A stretch of DNA of 64,000 bases from assembly GCA_936941155.1 (NCBI GenBank), contig CAKZJE010000107.1:1-64000 (forward strand), given 5' to 3'. Source of the DNA: an uncultured Methylomonas sp. (GTDB taxonomy: Bacteria; Pseudomonadota; Gammaproteobacteria; Methylococcales; Methylomonadaceae). The stretch's first letter is position 1. Each line of letters begins with the position of its first letter. The notes beneath the pieces were generated by a model, which worked only from the letters and a program-made list of their open reading frames with translations, was not told the origin of the DNA and made no database searches. The position numbers and the translations under genes are program-made. Below, in pieces: positions 1 to 8,850 of the stretch.

Positions 1-72
1 AATTCAGTAACTCCATAAAAAGTACCGCTTTATATTTTAATTATATTATTTTATCACTCAGGTTTAAAAACG

Positions 73-576
73 CTATATGAGTAATGTGTCGAATTCTTTA
101 AAAGCGACTTGAAATTCTTCAGGTGTTTTAAAATTTATATGAGGTAATACACCAAAATCATATAGTGTTTTCATTGCAACTTCAAATAATCTATAAACAT
201 ACTTATGAGCAGAATCACCGCTAATTCCAAAAGTAAAACCTAATACATCAAAAGTAGGATAACATCTCAAATAAAAAAGAATTAATAATAACTTTTCTGT
301 GGGTGTTTCTATAGCTCCTTTATTACCGCTTCCTATTTTTCTCTCTTTATTTTTATGTTTATCTTGTTTCATCTCTTCCATATATTGAGAAAAAACAGGC
401 AGCAATATAGAAAACTGTTTGTAATTAAGTCCTGTTATTGCTCTTAACTGACGTTCCGTTTTGATTTTTTCTGATATTTCTTTTACACTCATTGCGCCGT
501 TTGGTATTTTGATTATTTTAAGAAATTGTAATAGAGTTATTATTTTTTTAAGAAAAAATTTATCTTTATAAAACAC
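73..576 (-). pseudogene. IS5-type transposase N-terminal half (remnant)
   Basis: The 167-aa product looks like the N-terminal helix-turn-helix half of IS5-superfamily (DDE_Tnp_4) transposases: a helical region around 'ERQLRAITGLNYKQFSILL', a basic stretch, then 'LLILFYLRCYPTFDVLGFTF' and 'FKTPEEFQVAFKEFDTLLI', which in intact proteins runs into the first catalytic Asp. Here a stop follows 'DTLLI', and the 72 bases beyond it give no DDE-domain reading in any frame. An internal ATG at 492 (MSVKEI) is the more usual start for the family; the 28 residues upstream are lysine/phenylalanine-rich and may not be translated. It is either orfA of a frameshifted two-ORF element cut by the window edge or, more likely, a decayed element, since the expected continuation is missing at once. 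Confidence 0.65.
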
Positions 577-671
577 TGATTTTTATGGCTTTTATAAAGA
601 ATAATAATAAATGTTATTTTTACAATACATTGATTTTAAGCTATTATTTCAAAGCAACAAGTCTAATAAGT

Positions 672-908
672 TCATTGCGATCTAAAGGGTAGATTTCTAT
701 CTTGACAGCTTTCTTCAAATTCGTGCATAAAATCCTCGAAATTCTCCGTTTTAACGCCTTGCTGAATAATTTGTCGATAATAATCGCTATTTTTAACTGT
801 TGGCGTTTCTTTTTTAATCATCGAAAAAGAAATACCTAGTCTTTGCAATAATGACAAAACAAAGTTTTCATCATCGCTATTATTAAATTCTAAAGTGATT
901 TGTGACAT
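672..908 (-). CDS. Small acidic hypothetical protein, antitoxin-like
   Basis: A 78-aa acidic protein starting 'MSQITLEFNNSDDENFVLSLLQRLGISF'-like, with a short beta-type start followed by helices and an acidic C-terminal half (EDFMHEFEES). This size and shape is common among antitoxins and small partners of PIN or RelE toxins, but no toxin gene is visible beside it: the 95 bases downstream hold no ORF and the next gene upstream is a restriction-methylase more than 200 bases away. A run of pyrimidines precedes the start on the coding strand complement (plus-strand 'tttttctcc' gives GGAGAAAAA), a fair ribosome binding site. I do not recognise the family; the antitoxin idea is inference from size and context only. 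Confidence 0.5.
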   Translation of the reverse strand: MSQITLEFNNSDDENFVLSLLQRLGISFSMIKKETPTVKNSDYYRQIIQQGVKTENFEDFMHEFEESCQDRNLPFRSQ

Positions 909-1119
909 TTATTTTTTCTCCAAACTTATCTAATTTTCTATCTTGAGCGTGCCAAAGATTTTTTTAAAGCCAAAATCAGTAAAGGGATTTATAAACGTGC
1001 CTAATGATTTATCGGTCATTTTTTATAATTCCAAAGGTGATTTAATTTACTAACCTTTCTAACAGGACAATTTTTTCAATGGGTTAATTAATTTTCCACA
1101 CGTTAAAACACCCCCACCC
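909..1119. other. Intergenic region, no gene seen
   Basis: About 210 AT-rich bases between the small acidic protein and the restriction-methylase, both on the minus strand. No reading frame, hairpin with a U-tract or known repeat stands out. It probably holds the 3' end of the methylase transcript and a promoter for the small gene. Confidence 0.4.
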
Positions 1120-3582
1120 TTACTTCAAAAAACCATATTCAAATACTTTTGGCGTAATTTTGGTTTGTAATTGTTTAATGTTCTCGCGCAGGGTTTTGAT
1201 GAGGTTCATATACATTTCATCATTGCTTTTGTTTTTCATTTTGCCTTTGTCGTTTCGACCTTGAAAATGGGCACGAATATCATACAAACTGGCGTTGACG
1301 TTGCAACTTTCTTGCCGATGATAGTAAGTCCAAAGTTCACGCCCTGCTTTAAAAACAGCTTTTGCTTCGGGTGAAAATTTCAGCGGCGTAGTGCGGATTT
1401 TTAATGGCAAACCGTGTCCTTCTAACGCCATTTGTTTTGAGTCTTCGGGTTTGAGTTTGCCTTGTATGAATTTTGTCATGAAGTTGCTGGCAAATTTATC
1501 CTGCGCGTTAATTTCTGATTCGGTAAAGGGAATCCAGTGGTTTGTGCCAAATTGCGATTGAATGTTGTTATTGAATAGCGTGTAAGCCAAGCAGTCGTTT
1601 TGAAACTCCGTGTCGGTTTTCCAGCCGTCATTGGGGTATAAAAACTGGTCACGGTCGTTAAGCCAAGTGGCTTCAATGCAATGACGAACAGCATAAAATA
1701 TACAGTTTTGTATAAGATTAGATTGGGTAATGTCGTGCGTTTGTGAGTGTTCTACTACTGCTTTTGAAGGATTGGTTGTTATAAAAACAATTTTGTTATT
1801 TTGAAAGTCAGATGCACCACGAACCATATAAGCTAATCGTTGGTTTGTTTTGTCATAAAATTGCTGCATCCAATTGAGAATGACTTTATTCTTCTCTACA
1901 AGTTGAATTGTTTTTTTACCCATAAATTTTTCTGTACTATCAAAAACATCTACTTGGGTTTCAGTAAACTTTTCCTTTTGAGCGGTATTCCATATCTTAA
2001 AACCAATCGGAAAATCACCTTTTACATTGTCAAATGTTTTTGCTGGCACGATGAAACACTTTTGAAGTTTTGCCATAAAAACATCTCGAAAATTTGAGAA
2101 GTTTTGAGATTGCAAAGTTTTTAACTTTGAAAATTCTGCAAGCACAACGCCATTAAGCTCCATATAAATTCTAATGAAAAATTGAGCGAAGACTTCATTT
2201 ATTCCTCTACCTAGAAGTGACTGGTATCGTTCGTATGTTTTATTCGCAGAAACCCCAGATTTATGTCTTTTATTGCCGATTATGGTATCGCTTGCTGTCG
2301 CTTCCGCATACGGCGGATTGATGTAAATCACCAGCTTTTTGCGTTTTTCAGGGTCGTTGATAATGGCTTGCAAGCCTGCGGGGAGTTTGGTGAATTCGTC
2401 ATTGAGAAAGTCAAATTGAAAAACGTGATTCTTCAATAAATTAGCTCCATTGCCGTGAATGGAATTCTTATTCATGGTGTCAATGCGTTCGTACATCACA
2501 TCAACATCTTGCTTATCTAAGGTCGATGCCCAAATGTTGTATTTGTTCGTGAGTCCAGTCAACAAATTACCTGTACCAGCAGCGCAATCCCATATTGTGT
2601 ATTCGTCTTGCCAGTCTTCGCCCAACACATCGGTGAGGTATTTTTGCGAAAGCTCTACCCATATTTGTGGCGTGAAAAAACTGCCTTTGCGTTCGCGTAC
2701 ATCTTGCGGCACCAATAAATCGCGGCGTTCAACAATGTAATCCCAGTATTCTTGTTTAGGTGGACGGTCGTAGCGATTCCAAAATTGCGTGTGGGCGATT
2801 TGCTTGTCGTTAAATGAGGCGGAACTGTGGCTAAACAAACCTGATTCCTCAATTTTGCGGTCTAGTTCGTAGTGTTGTCCTTTGAGTAGCACAAAGAGTT
2901 TTTCTTTGAGGGTCTGGTTTTCTTGACTGAGTAAATCGGCGAGGTAAAAGTCGCCATCAATAATGCCGCTTTTTTTGGCAATCTCCCAATTCACGGCAAT
3001 GCTGGGCTTCACGGTTTGCAGCCATTTGTTGTAAATAACCATAAAGTTGTTTTTGTCGATTTTGGTTTTGGTTAAGCCAAGTTTGCCAACGACAAAATTT
3101 TGTTTAATGAATTGGTGCAGGTCTTTGTGGTCTTGCTCAAAGTGAAATAACAAAGATTCGAGGTCTATCGTCGTTTTGACTTTTGTATGAATTTGTTGAA
3201 ATTCTTTGGTGGAATAATCAGACGGCGTGACGTTCCAATTAAAGTCGTTTTGATAAAAAATATCGTGAATTTCGTTGTAAGGAATAAACGCGATTTTTTC
3301 GCCATCAAACGCGCCAAGCATAGGCGGCGGCAAAAATTTATCAAACGTGCGGGCTTTGCCAATGGTGAGAATAAGTTGAACGAGGGAGCTGACAATGTCC
3401 GACGCGCCTGTTTTGGCTTCTGCCCACAGCAAGGATTCTTGCTCAAACAATGTTTTTTGATTTTCGCGTATCGTTACGCAAAAATCCACATTGCCGATAA
3501 TTTTGCTGCAATCGTAAAACCCAAAATAATCCTGAGCGATTTTGTTTTTGAGTTCTTCTTCGCGGATGTTGGTGTATTTCAT
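1120..3582 (-). CDS. Type IIG-like restriction enzyme / N6-adenine DNA methyltransferase
   Basis: The 820-aa protein has the two diagnostic adenine methylase motifs: 'WDCAAGTGNLLTGL' (S-adenosylmethionine binding, around residue 332) and 'IYINPPYAEA' (catalytic NPPY, around residue 420). The N-terminal 100 residues carry 'FEQESLLWAEAKTG', an E-x-K element after an Asp (NVDFCV), consistent with a PD-(D/E)XK nuclease, and the last 200 residues would hold target recognition. Nuclease, methylase and recognition regions in one chain are the Type IIG layout, though 820 aa is short for that class. No separate R or S gene is present. It would methylate adenine in its own DNA and cut unmodified DNA. 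It is the only gene here with an obvious anti-phage role, and sits beside a transposase remnant, fitting horizontal arrival. A plain orphan methylase is the alternative if the N-terminal nuclease is inactive. Confidence 0.8.
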   Translation of the reverse strand: MKYTNIREEELKNKIAQDYFGFYDCSKIIGNVDFCVTIRENQKTLFEQESLLWAEAKTGASDIVSSLVQLILTIGKARTFDKFLPPPMLGAFDGEKIAFIPYNEIHDIFYQNDFNWNVTPSDYSTKEFQQIHTKVKTTIDLESLLFHFEQDHKDLHQFIKQNFVVGKLGLTKTKIDKNNFMVIYNKWLQTVKPSIAVNWEIAKKSGIIDGDFYLADLLSQENQTLKEKLFVLLKGQHYELDRKIEESGLFSHSSASFNDKQIAHTQFWNRYDRPPKQEYWDYIVERRDLLVPQDVRERKGSFFTPQIWVELSQKYLTDVLGEDWQDEYTIWDCAAGTGNLLTGLTNKYNIWASTLDKQDVDVMYERIDTMNKNSIHGNGANLLKNHVFQFDFLNDEFTKLPAGLQAIINDPEKRKKLVIYINPPYAEATASDTIIGNKRHKSGVSANKTYERYQSLLGRGINEVFAQFFIRIYMELNGVVLAEFSKLKTLQSQNFSNFRDVFMAKLQKCFIVPAKTFDNVKGDFPIGFKIWNTAQKEKFTETQVDVFDSTEKFMGKKTIQLVEKNKVILNWMQQFYDKTNQRLAYMVRGASDFQNNKIVFITTNPSKAVVEHSQTHDITQSNLIQNCIFYAVRHCIEATWLNDRDQFLYPNDGWKTDTEFQNDCLAYTLFNNNIQSQFGTNHWIPFTESEINAQDKFASNFMTKFIQGKLKPEDSKQMALEGHGLPLKIRTTPLKFSPEAKAVFKAGRELWTYYHRQESCNVNASLYDIRAHFQGRNDKGKMKNKSNDEMYMNLIKTLRENIKQLQTKITPKVFEYGFLK

Positions 3583-3633
3583 AATTTTTTTTTACAACTT
3601 GCAAAGCATAATAGTAAATTGCCTAGATTTGAA

Positions 3634-4047
3634 TCACTTAAGCCACTTAAGCACACTGGGTTGCTCAGTATTATTAACAGACACCAGTAAGGATTTAAAA
3701 ATTTCAATCGCCTCTTTTAAAGAAACTGTCGCGCCCACTTTATCACCGCTCTTGATTTGACGACGCGCATTTCTCAGCGCAGTAGAACCGCGTTCTTTTT
3801 TTGCTTCAATCGAACATCTCCCCAAAATATCACTGGCAGAATCGCGCGTGGCATCAATATAATCTTGCGCCTCAGCCAACTTATTCGCAGTCACCGCTTT
3901 CAACGCGGCTTCAAGGTTGGCAATAGCGGTATTCGTCGCTTGCATCATCGCAAGTTTAGTTTCTGGAGCGGCTGTCACAGGCTGCGCAGTGCCAAAAGAC
4001 AGCACTAAAAAACCGACAACCCAATATTTTTTTAATTTCATATTCAT
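3634..4047 (-). CDS. Secreted helical hypothetical protein
   Basis: A 137-aa protein with a clear Sec signal peptide: basic start (MNMKLKKYW), hydrophobic core 'VVGFLVLSFGT', and a cleavage site near 'VTAAPE'. The mature part is mostly alpha-helical (ATNTAIANLEAALKAV, then SLKEAIEIFKSLL) and holds a single Cys. Such small periplasmic helical proteins occur in many sulfur and methane oxidisers, but I do not recognise a named family. A GAGGTGAG Shine-Dalgarno sequence lies 3-4 bases before the first ATG; a second ATG two codons on (4041) is also possible. It is transcribed divergently from the toxin-antitoxin pair to its right. Confidence 0.75.
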   Translation of the reverse strand: MNMKLKKYWVVGFLVLSFGTAQPVTAAPETKLAMMQATNTAIANLEAALKAVTANKLAEAQDYIDATRDSASDILGRCSIEAKKERGSTALRNARRQIKSGDKVGATVSLKEAIEIFKSLLVSVNNTEQPSVLKWLK

Positions 4048-4181
4048 GTTCTCACCTCTATCTGTGTTGATATTTTCATTTCACGCATTTTAACCCCGCA
4101 AATGCCCTCTTCATAAGCTCCCATTTAATGGGTCAATTCGTTGATGGGAAACCTAGCACTTTTTTGTTATTTTTTCACAAA

Positions 4182-4210
4182 TTGATAATCATTGCACTTA
4201 GTGATATAGT
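4182..4210 (+). promoter_or_regulatory. Sigma-70 promoter for the toxin-antitoxin operon
   Basis: TTGATA at 4182-4187 and TATAGT at 4205-4210 are separated by exactly 17 bases, a near-consensus -35/-10 pair 34 bases upstream of the toxin ATG. The -35 overlaps the string GATAATCATT, which resembles the core of a Fur box; this overlap is suggestive only. A direct repeat (gtcgaaaaagtcgaaa, 4226-4241) just before the start codon could serve as the autoregulatory operator. Confidence 0.6.
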
Positions 4211-4243
4211 TTTATTCATTAACGCCGTCGAAAAAGTCGAAAT

Positions 4244-4639
4244 ATGCACATTTACAAAACTCACTGGTTTGATAACTGGGCAAAAAAACAGGATTTAAGC
4301 TCTCTGGCACTTTGTCAGGCGGTGCAGGAAATGAAAGCCGGACTTTATGAAGCAGACTTAGGTGGCGGATTGTTCAAAAAACGCATCGCTAAACAAGGAC
4401 AAGGCAAAAGCGGCGGCTTTCGCACCTTGATTGCCACCAACAAAGGTAGTCACTGGTTTTTTGTGTTCGGATTTGAAAAAAATGCCCGCAATAATATTGG
4501 TCAAAAAGAACAAGCCGCGTTAAAACGATTAGCTGTTGAACTGCTACATTACCCGCCACAAGTTATTGAAAACTTAGAACGTGCCAACGAACTCCTCAAG
4601 GTAGAATGCCATGAAAAAAAATCAATCAGCCATTCTTGA
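4244..4639 (+). CDS. RelE/HigB2-type mRNA interferase toxin
   Basis: A 131-aa basic protein of the RelE family branch often annotated as HigB2/COG4737. Typical features are 'KTHWFDNWAKK' at the start, 'GGLFKKRIAKQGQGKSGGFRTLIA' region rich in basic residues, and 'HWFFVFGFEKNARNNI' near the end. Family members cleave mRNA on the ribosome. The last 29 bases overlap the downstream antitoxin gene in another frame, a toxin-first order that is usual for this subfamily, so translation is coupled. It is probably repressed by the toxin-antitoxin complex from the promoter just upstream. Confidence 0.85.
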   Translation: MHIYKTHWFDNWAKKQDLSSLALCQAVQEMKAGLYEADLGGGLFKKRIAKQGQGKSGGFRTLIATNKGSHWFFVFGFEKNARNNIGQKEQAALKRLAVELLHYPPQVIENLERANELLKVECHEKKSISHS

Positions 4640-4925
4640 AGCGGTTCACCAAACCGCACAAGGTTTACACCGTGCAGGCGCAATGGACAAAACCACCTTG
4701 CGCGAATTTGACCGTTTATGTTTGCCGCCTATCGAAGCGTTACAGCCCGAACAAATCAAACAGATTCGGGAAAAAGCAAATGTCAGCCAATCCGTATTTG
4801 CCGCGCTGTTAAATACCAGTGTTTCTACCGTGCAGAAATGGGAAATAGGACAAAAACGCCCCACCGGAATAGCCCTTAAATTGCTGCATTTAGTACAAGA
4901 AAAGGGCTTGGAAATCGTTTTTTAA
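4611..4925 (+). CDS. HigA/NadS-type HTH antitoxin
   Basis: The 104-aa protein ends with a Cro/C1-type helix-turn-helix: 'IKQIREKANVSQSVFAALLN' followed by 'TSVSTVQKWEIGQKRPTG', around residues 45-85. This is the antitoxin and autorepressor partner of the RelE/HigB-like toxin whose gene overlaps it by 29 bases. The N-terminal 40 residues would wrap the toxin. Its stop lies 4 bases from the convergent 3' end of proA, so no room exists for a separate terminator between them. Confidence 0.85.
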   Translation: MKKNQSAILEAVHQTAQGLHRAGAMDKTTLREFDRLCLPPIEALQPEQIKQIREKANVSQSVFAALLNTSVSTVQKWEIGQKRPTGIALKLLHLVQEKGLEIVF

Positions 4926-4929
4926 TGTG

Positions 4930-6183
4930 CTAGCCCCGCAAATGCCCATCCCCATAAGCCACCCATTTATAACTGGTCAACTCATCAGCTCCAACGGGCC
5001 CGCGCACATGCAGCTTATCGGTGCTGATGCCCACCACCGAACCCAAGCCATAATCACCACCGCCGGATAAGCGCGTCGAAGCGTTAATCATCACCGAAGC
5101 CGAATCCACCTGTGCTTCAAATTGCTGCGCGAATGCCAAACTTTGCGTCACAATTCCATCCGTATGTCCTGAACCATAATGATTAATATGCTCAATCGCA
5201 GCTTGAATTCCGTCCACAATCTTCACCGACAAAATCGGAGCTAAATATTCGGTATGCCAATCTTCTTCTGTTGCTGCTGGAATATCAGGCAAGAATTTTC
5301 GCGTTTCTGCACAGCCGCGCAGCTCAATTTTGTTTTCAGTAAACGCTTTATAAAGCAGCGGCAACAACTCTGCGGCGCAATCTTTATCCACTAACAACGT
5401 TTCCAGCGCGTTACAAACCTGCACACTTTGGCATTTGGAATTAATCGCAACGGCAACCGCTTGTTCTGGATTCGCATCGGCTGCAATGTATTGGTGACAA
5501 ATCCCATCATAATGCTTAATCACTGGAATCCTTGTGCCTTCGGCAATCCGCTGAATTAAGCCTTTGCCGCCGCGTGGAATTAACACATCAATATATTCAT
5601 CCATTTTCAACAACTCACCCACCGCTTCATGCCCCGGCGTGCGAATAATTTGTATCGCATGTTGCGGCAATCCGGCATCCACCGCGCCTGCAATCATTGC
5701 ATCTGTCAATAAAGTATTGGTTTGAATCGCTTCTGAACCACCGCGTAAAATGACTGCATTACCACTTTTAATACACACGCCTGCAGCATCAGTTGTCACA
5801 TTAGGTCGGGATTCATAAATAATCCCAATCACACCGAGCGGCACGGATTTTTTATAAACCCTAAGTCCTGCTGAATTGGTGTGACCTGCCAAAATTCGAT
5901 TCAGCGGGTCGGGTAATTGCGCCACTTTTTTCAAGCGCGATAACATATATTGAAAGGTTTTGTCATCAATAGTCAGTCGTTTAATCATCGCATCGGATTG
6001 TCCTTCATCACGCGCTTTGCTGATTTCTTGCGCGTTGATGTCCAGCACTTGCTGTTTCACCGACTCCAGTGATTGCGCCATTTTTGCCAAGGCAAGATTG
6101 CGCATAGTTTCAGAAGCACAGGCAAGTTGGCGTGAGGCAAGGCGACTTTGTTGGGCAATTTCTTGAACAGTATTTGAACTCAT
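4930..6183 (-). CDS. proA: Gamma-glutamyl phosphate reductase
   Basis: The 417-aa length and sequence fit ProA throughout. It reduces gamma-glutamyl phosphate to glutamate semialdehyde with NADPH, the second step of proline synthesis, in the cytoplasm. Recognisable stretches are 'VPLGVIGIIYESRPNVT', 'LRGGSEAIQTN', 'VLIPRGGKGLIQ', and the catalytic Cys in 'VQVCNALETLL', followed by 'RGPVGADELTSYKW' near the C-terminus. proB is not adjacent. The gene is co-directional with the small acidic protein upstream (36-base gap), so the two may share a transcript. It converges on the antitoxin gene with only 4 bases between. Confidence 0.97.
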   Translation of the reverse strand: MSSNTVQEIAQQSRLASRQLACASETMRNLALAKMAQSLESVKQQVLDINAQEISKARDEGQSDAMIKRLTIDDKTFQYMLSRLKKVAQLPDPLNRILAGHTNSAGLRVYKKSVPLGVIGIIYESRPNVTTDAAGVCIKSGNAVILRGGSEAIQTNTLLTDAMIAGAVDAGLPQHAIQIIRTPGHEAVGELLKMDEYIDVLIPRGGKGLIQRIAEGTRIPVIKHYDGICHQYIAADANPEQAVAVAINSKCQSVQVCNALETLLVDKDCAAELLPLLYKAFTENKIELRGCAETRKFLPDIPAATEEDWHTEYLAPILSVKIVDGIQAAIEHINHYGSGHTDGIVTQSLAFAQQFEAQVDSASVMINASTRLSGGGDYGLGSVVGISTDKLHVRGPVGADELTSYKWVAYGDGHLRG

Positions 6184-6219
6184 GTTTTTAAAATGATTTT
6201 TTTGAAAAATTAGATGTGT

Positions 6220-6585
6220 TTAAACCGCTTTTATGCCGTTGATAGGGATTTCGCTATTGTGTAATTGCGTAATAAAATCAGGCAACACGCTGTGCAAATT
6301 AGCCGCATAACCGCGCTCCCAAATTTCTTTCAATTTATCTCTAGCCGCTTCATTAATAAAAACCTCACCGGTTTTTTCAATTAATACCATTGCGCTATCT
6401 TGTTTTTGTGTCTCATCATTGGTGTGCACGGTGATTGCAAAAATATAATCATCACCATCTTCCAACAACGTGGCTTTTAAATCTTCCTGCATATCTTCCA
6501 GTTCGTATTCATACAAACCCATCTCCATTACGCCCTCTTTGAATAAGGCATCTTCGAGTGCTTTTTTAATTTGGTTTTTGGTCAT
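6220..6585 (-). CDS. Small acidic hypothetical protein
   Basis: A 121-aa acidic cytoplasmic protein with no signal peptide or membrane segment. It has an N-terminal helix (NQIKKALEDALFKEGV), a central beta-rich part (DYIFAITVHTND, SAMVLIEKTGEVFINE) and a helical tail. I do not recognise the family. It lies 36 bases upstream of proA on the same strand and may be its first operon gene. A role in proline synthesis is not supported by any motif. Confidence 0.7.
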   Translation of the reverse strand: MTKNQIKKALEDALFKEGVMEMGLYEYELEDMQEDLKATLLEDGDDYIFAITVHTNDETQKQDSAMVLIEKTGEVFINEAARDKLKEIWERGYAANLHSVLPDFITQLHNSEIPINGIKAV

Positions 6586-6746
6586 GTTGATTATTCCTAA
6601 TAATTTAATCAGTCGTTTTTGTGCTAGCGTTTGAAGTAATTATTTGTGCACAGTGTGAATCAATCGTTTGATTTTCAGCTGTTTTATTAAAGTCATGCTT
6701 TTTTTTAATCTGTAAACGCCTGTTGAGTCTAATCATATTGAGTTTC

Positions 6747-6775
6747 TTACATTTAGTATCAAATTATGCTATCCT
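6747..6775 (+). promoter_or_regulatory. Possible promoter of the formate dehydrogenase operon
   Basis: TTACAT (6747-6752) and TATCCT (6770-6775) are 17 bases apart and lie about 60 bases before the chosen fdsG start. The match is moderate. A second candidate could exist further upstream in the 6600-6740 region, where no regulator site is obvious. Confidence 0.4.
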
Positions 6776-6836
6776 TTCGCCCATTTTTAAGATAACTCGG
6801 CTAACGAAACAGTCCGTTTTGACAAGTGAGATGACG

Positions 6837-7313
6837 ATGACAGAACTCAATGCGCAGCAACAGGTGATAGATCAAACTATCGCGACTTTAAAAGATAAGC
6901 CAGGAGCATTATTACCTATTCTGCATGGCTTACAAGATGCTTTAGGTTATATTCCTCCGCATAGCGTAGCAGATATTGCAAAGGCTCTGAATCTTTCACG
7001 CGCTGAAGTGCATGGTGTCATTAGTTTTTATCATTATTTTCGCGATACGCCACCGGGCAAACACACTATTCATATTTGTCGCGCTGAATCTTGTCAAGCG
7101 ATGGGTAGCACTCAATTGGAATCGCATGTGAAATCCACATTAGGGATTGATTATCATGAAACCACTGCCGATGGTCAATTTTCCTTAGAGCCTGTTTATT
7201 GTTTAGGTAACTGTGCTTGTTCCCCTGCTATTCAAATTGATAAAGAGATTTACGGACGAGTTTCCAATGAATCTTTTGATGCCATTATTAATGAGTTAGG
7301 AGCATCAGCATGA
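6837..7313 (+). CDS. fdsG: NAD-dependent formate dehydrogenase gamma subunit
   Basis: A NuoE-like [2Fe-2S] subunit of the soluble FdsABG formate dehydrogenase, passing electrons from the molybdenum subunit towards NAD+. The four cluster cysteines are visible in '[11 protein letters not shown]' and '[10 protein letters not shown]'. The reading frame stays open back to 6723, but the extra residues are hydrophobic and unlike the family. GTGAG at 6826-6830 is 6 bases from the ATG at 6837 but touches the ATG at 6831, so 6837 is preferred. The stop overlaps the fdsB start as ATGA, indicating translational coupling. Confidence 0.93.
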   Translation: MTELNAQQQVIDQTIATLKDKPGALLPILHGLQDALGYIPPHSVADIAKALNLSRAEVHGVISFYHYFRDTPPGKHTIHICRAESCQAMGSTQLESHVKSTLGIDYHETTADGQFSLEPVYCLGNCACSPAIQIDKEIYGRVSNESFDAIINELGASA

Positions 7314-8848
7314 GTATTACAATTTATGTTTCAGCCGACTCCAGCGCGGTTTCCTTAGGTGCTGACCGTGTTGCTGCCGCTTTAGTTAAACACGCCCAAG
7401 AACGTAATATAGAGATTAACTTAGTGCGTAATGGTTCGCGCGGGATGTACTGGCTAGAGCCTTTAGTCGAAGTTGAAGTGAATGGCGAACGCTTAGCTTA
7501 TGGCCCTGTGCAAGTCAGTGATGTTGCGAATTTGCTGGACTCTGGATTGATTTATGGTCGCAAACATCCGCTATTTTTGGGAGCGACTGAAGAAATTCCT
7601 TATTTCAAAAAACAACAACGTTTAACCTTTGCGCGGGTTGGGATTACTGATCCTGTTAGTTTAGAAGATTACGTTGCCCACGATGGCTATTTAGGTTTAG
7701 CAAACGCATTAAAAATGAACCAAACGGAGATGGTTAAACACGTTACCGATTCTGGTTTGCGTGGACGCGGTGGTGCAGCTTTCCCCACAGGGATTAAATG
7801 GAATACGGTTTTAAATACTCCATCCGAACAAAAATACATTATTTGCAATGCTGACGAAGGCGATTCGGGCACATTCTCTGACCGCATGATTATGGAAGGC
7901 GATCCGTTTGTGCTGATTGAAGGGATGACAATCGCAGGTTTAGCAGTGGGCGCAACGCAAGGTTATATTTATTTGCGAGTGGAATATCCTCATGCGCATA
8001 TCGCTTTAAATGCCGCTATTGCCAAAGCTTACAAGGCGAATTATTTAGGCGAAAACATTCAAGGCAGTGGCAAAACTTTCAATTTAGAAGTGCGTTTAGG
8101 TGCTGGTGCGTATGTGTGCGGGGAAGAAACTTCTTTGATGGAAAGTCTGGAAGGCAAACGCGGCTTAGTCCGTTTTAAACCACCACTCCCTGCCATTAGC
8201 GGCTTATTTGGTAAACCTACTGTGGTAAATAACGTGATTTCATTGGCTTCTGTGCCTGTGATTCTACATAAAGGCGGCGAATATTATCGTGACTTTGGGA
8301 TGGGACGCTCACGCGGTACATTGCCATTGCAATTAGCCGGTAATTTAAAACACACAGGTTTAGTTGAAGTTGCTTTCGGAATGACCTTGCGCGAATTGTT
8401 ATACGATTTCGGCGGCGGCTCTGCCACTGGCAAACCCATTAAAGCTGTGCAAGTGGGCGGTCCTCTTGGTGCGTATTTACCTGAATCGCAATTTGATACG
8501 CCATTAGATTATGAAGCTTTTGCCGCAAATTGGACAGTCTTAGGTCACGGTGGTGTGGTTGCTTTCGACGATACAGCAAATATGGCGGAACTGGCAAAAT
8601 ACAGCATGGAATTTTGCGCTGCTGAATCTTGTGGTAAATGTACACCTTGCCGGATTGGTTCAACACGAGGCTATGAAGTGATGGATGACATTATTAACAA
8701 TGTTGATCGTGAGAAAAACATTGTTTTGTTGCGCTCACTTTGTGACACCTTATTAAATGGTTCTTTATGTGCTTTGGGCGGTATGACTCCGTATCCTGTG
8801 TTAAGTGCGTTGAATCATTTTCCAGAAGATTTTGGGGTTGATGCGTAA
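7310..8848 (+). CDS. fdsB: NAD-dependent formate dehydrogenase beta subunit
   Basis: The 512-aa protein is NuoF-like: an N-terminal thioredoxin-like region, the NADH/FMN-binding part with '[17 protein letters not shown]' (around residue 150) and '[19 protein letters not shown]' (around 265), and a C-terminal [4Fe-4S] motif '[12 protein letters not shown]' plus a downstream Cys. It carries FMN and delivers formate electrons to NAD+. It overlaps fdsG by 4 bases. In the usual fdsGBACD order fdsA would follow at once, but here three unrelated genes intervene before fdsA at 10714. Confidence 0.95.
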   Translation: MSITIYVSADSSAVSLGADRVAAALVKHAQERNIEINLVRNGSRGMYWLEPLVEVEVNGERLAYGPVQVSDVANLLDSGLIYGRKHPLFLGATEEIPYFKKQQRLTFARVGITDPVSLEDYVAHDGYLGLANALKMNQTEMVKHVTDSGLRGRGGAAFPTGIKWNTVLNTPSEQKYIICNADEGDSGTFSDRMIMEGDPFVLIEGMTIAGLAVGATQGYIYLRVEYPHAHIALNAAIAKAYKANYLGENIQGSGKTFNLEVRLGAGAYVCGEETSLMESLEGKRGLVRFKPPLPAISGLFGKPTVVNNVISLASVPVILHKGGEYYRDFGMGRSRGTLPLQLAGNLKHTGLVEVAFGMTLRELLYDFGGGSATGKPIKAVQVGGPLGAYLPESQFDTPLDYEAFAANWTVLGHGGVVAFDDTANMAELAKYSMEFCAAESCGKCTPCRIGSTRGYEVMDDIINNVDREKNIVLLRSLCDTLLNGSLCALGGMTPYPVLSALNHFPEDFGVDA

Positions 8849-8850
8849 AA

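Noticed and set aside
3187-3690. 167-aa frame on the plus strand opposite the restriction-methylase
   Set aside because: It lies antisense inside a clear gene and shows no domain; it is a shadow frame of the opposite strand.
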